This document shows, piece after piece, positions 62,822-64,000 of a stretch of 64,000 bases of DNA. The notes under the pieces were generated by a model. The model did no database searches and had not been told where the DNA came from. It was given only the letters and a program-made list of their open reading frames with translations. Positions within the stretch are counted from its first letter, which is position 1, and the number at the start of each line of letters is the position of its first letter. The position numbers were made by a program, and so were the translations under genes. The stretch lies in NCBI RefSeq assembly GCF_003344625.1, contig NZ_QPKJ02000003.1, forward strand, positions 682,001 through 746,000. Direction: 5' to 3'. The stretch is from Solirubrobacter deserti (lineage in GTDB: Bacteria > Actinomycetota > Thermoleophilia > Solirubrobacterales > Solirubrobacteraceae).

Positions 62822-63842
62822 GCACGAGCCTTCGCACGAGTCCCCAGTACGCGGCCTGCAGCGTGCGGACCGGCGCCAGCTCGGCCACCGGGCCGAGGAA
62901 GGGGGAGTCCAGGGTGGCGCTCAGGCCGCCGGCGAACACGCGCACCGGCACGCGGCGCTGCGCCTGCACGCGGCGCCGCCGCCGCAGCGCCCACGGCAGC
63001 GACCGCAGCACAGCGGCCTGTGCGCGCAGCTTCTCGCGCAGCCAGCCGCCGCGCGCCGCCACCACGAGCAGCGCGAGCTCCGCGCCGAGCAGCGCCGGCA
63101 GCAGCGGGACCAGCAGCCGCGTGGGATACGCGCCGAGCACCGTCCACCAGCGGTTGCGCTCGAGCAGGAACCACTTGTAGGCGCCCTTGTCGAAGTCGTA
63201 CGCGTGCTCCACGCGCGCCGCGGGTGCGATGCCGACGCCCCAGCCCGCCAGCCGGAGCCGCAGCGAGAGATCCAGGTCCTCGCTGTACATGAAGTACTCC
63301 GGATCGAACCCGCCGACCGCCTCCCAGGCCTCACGACGCACGGCGAGCGCCGCCCCGGACGCGAACGAGACGTCGCGCAGCGCTTCGCCGGCCGCGGCGA
63401 CCGGCGCGCCGACCTGGCCGGCCCAGCCCATCCCGAGCCAGTGCGTCACGCCACCGGAGGTGTTGACCTGCTCGCCGCCCTCGAGCGTGACGAGCGCCTG
63501 CCACGCGCCCCAGTCCGGCCGCTCGGCCGCGGCGGCGCGCAGAGCCGCGAGCGCGCCGGGCGCGGGCACGCAGTCCGGGTTCAGGAAGAACAGCAGCGGC
63601 GCCGAGGTGGCGCCCGCGCCGGCCTGGCAGCCGCCCGCGAACCCGACGTTGCGCTCGAGCTCGAGCACGGTCGCCCCGGCCGCGCGCGCGACGGCGCCGC
63701 TGGCGTCCGACGACGCGTTGTCGACGACGACGAGCTCGTCCCCGGGCTCGAGCTGGGCGCGCAACGCGGCCAGCGTGCCCGGCAGCTCGGCCGACGACTC
63801 GTAGGCGACGATCACGGTCGCCACTGCGGGCGCGTGCGCCAC
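62814..63842 (-). CDS. Glycosyltransferase family 2
   Basis: A 342-residue GT-A enzyme: ATVIVAYESSAELPGTLAAL, VVVDNASSDASGAVA, NVGFAGGCQAGAGATSAPLLFFLNPDCVPAPGAL (NPD in place of DxD), [45 protein letters not shown] hydrophobic hairpin (LLVPLLPALLGAELALLVVAARGGW) probably anchors it to the membrane. GTG start 5 nt after the stop of a DUF2304 gene. Confidence 0.87.
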   Translation of the reverse strand: MAHAPAVATVIVAYESSAELPGTLAALRAQLEPGDELVVVDNASSDASGAVARAAGATVLELERNVGFAGGCQAGAGATSAPLLFFLNPDCVPAPGALAALRAAAAERPDWGAWQALVTLEGGEQVNTSGGVTHWLGMGWAGQVGAPVAAAGEALRDVSFASGAALAVRREAWEAVGGFDPEYFMYSEDLDLSLRLRLAGWGVGIAPAARVEHAYDFDKGAYKWFLLERNRWWTVLGAYPTRLLVPLLPALLGAELALLVVAARGGWLREKLRAQAAVLRSLPWALRRRRRVQAQRRVPVRVFAGGLSATLDSPFLGPVAELAPVRTLQAAYWGLVRRLVRV

Positions 63843-63847
63843 GCGCC

Positions 63848-64000
63848 TCAGGACCGACGGCCGGCCGGCTCGAGCTCGGGAGCGGCTTCCGTGTTCAACT
63901 CGTCGACGCGTTGCTGCAGCAGCCCGACGCGCTGGGCCAGCAGCTTGTTCTCGTCGGCCAGCCGGGAGATCGCCAGCGAGAAGTGGAGCAACAGCAGCAG
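63848..64000 (-). CDS. DUF2304-type protein, C-terminal fragment
   Basis: The last 50 residues of a gene whose 5' end lies beyond the window. The sequence begins inside a hydrophobic helix (LLLLLHFSLAISRLADENK) followed by a coiled-coil-like stretch (LLAQRVGLLQQRVDELN) and an acidic-basic tail. This is the typical end of DUF2304 membrane proteins, which sit beside polyprenyl-linked glycosyltransferases. The call is from a short fragment. Confidence 0.6.
   Translation of the reverse strand: MLLLLHFSLAISRLADENKLLAQRVGLLQQRVDELNTEAAPELEPAGRRS

Overview
The window is very GC-rich (roughly 70% or more), densely packed and free of mobile elements, CRISPR arrays, rRNA and recognisable tRNA. Codon use, frequent GTG/TTG starts, many 1-8 bp gene overlaps, a paired acyl-CoA carboxylase/methylmalonyl-CoA mutase set, selA/selB, and secreted Kelch, NHL and RTX proteins sharing basic C-terminal beta modules suggest a Gram-positive soil actinobacterium. 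The Thermoleophilia (Solirubrobacter/Conexibacter relatives) fit best. That placement is inference from gene content, not a database result.

Region 1 (1-25.4 kb) is mostly metabolism. It holds an M20 peptidase, a biotin-dependent carboxylase alpha chain (1320-3074), a phosphatase, PhoD with an AccE-like small protein, dgdR/dgdA (2,2-dialkylglycine decarboxylase and its LysR regulator), a TetR gene, two secreted proteins, a carboxyltransferase beta chain followed by a free-standing EF-G domain IV protein, a four-module surface protein, the methylmalonyl-CoA mutase large subunit, selA, ilvB behind an unusual double branched-chain leader, a methyltransferase, selB, tenA, ferritin and a Cys-rich basic peptide. 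Alpha chain, beta chain and mutase together give propionyl-CoA to succinyl-CoA.

Region 2 (25.4-47.7 kb) starts the surface-polysaccharide block. It has a UDP-glucuronate decarboxylase, a polyprenyl-phosphate sugar transferase, a metallo-hydrolase, three tandem Kelch secreted proteins, a translationally coupled operon (response regulator, histidine kinase, DUF4173 membrane protein, methyltransferase), an O-antigen-ligase/polymerase with TPRs, several glycosyltransferases, PhoU, a secreted glycosidase-like protein and an RTX-like protein.

Region 3 (47.7-64 kb, all minus strand) is one long run of polysaccharide genes. It encodes two nucleotide-sugar dehydrogenases, Gmd, an epimerase, an EamA transporter, a secreted propeller lectin, a WecG/TagA transferase, a GT2-methyltransferase fusion, a Wzx flippase, more glycosyltransferases, a DUF2142 protein and a truncated DUF2304 gene at the right edge. 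With the initiating transferase and polymerase of region 2 this looks like a complete Wzx/Wzy-type exopolysaccharide or capsule locus.

The regulatory signals stand out. At least ten genes have a TANNNT-type -10 box 6-11 nt before the start codon, implying leaderless mRNAs. Several divergent pairs share overlapping back-to-back -10 boxes. Two Kelch genes carry an identically spaced promoter block. ilvB sits behind two short ORFs rich in Leu/Val/Ile codons. The region between the 3' ends of selB and tenA contains four consecutive hairpins and no recognisable tRNA-Sec.
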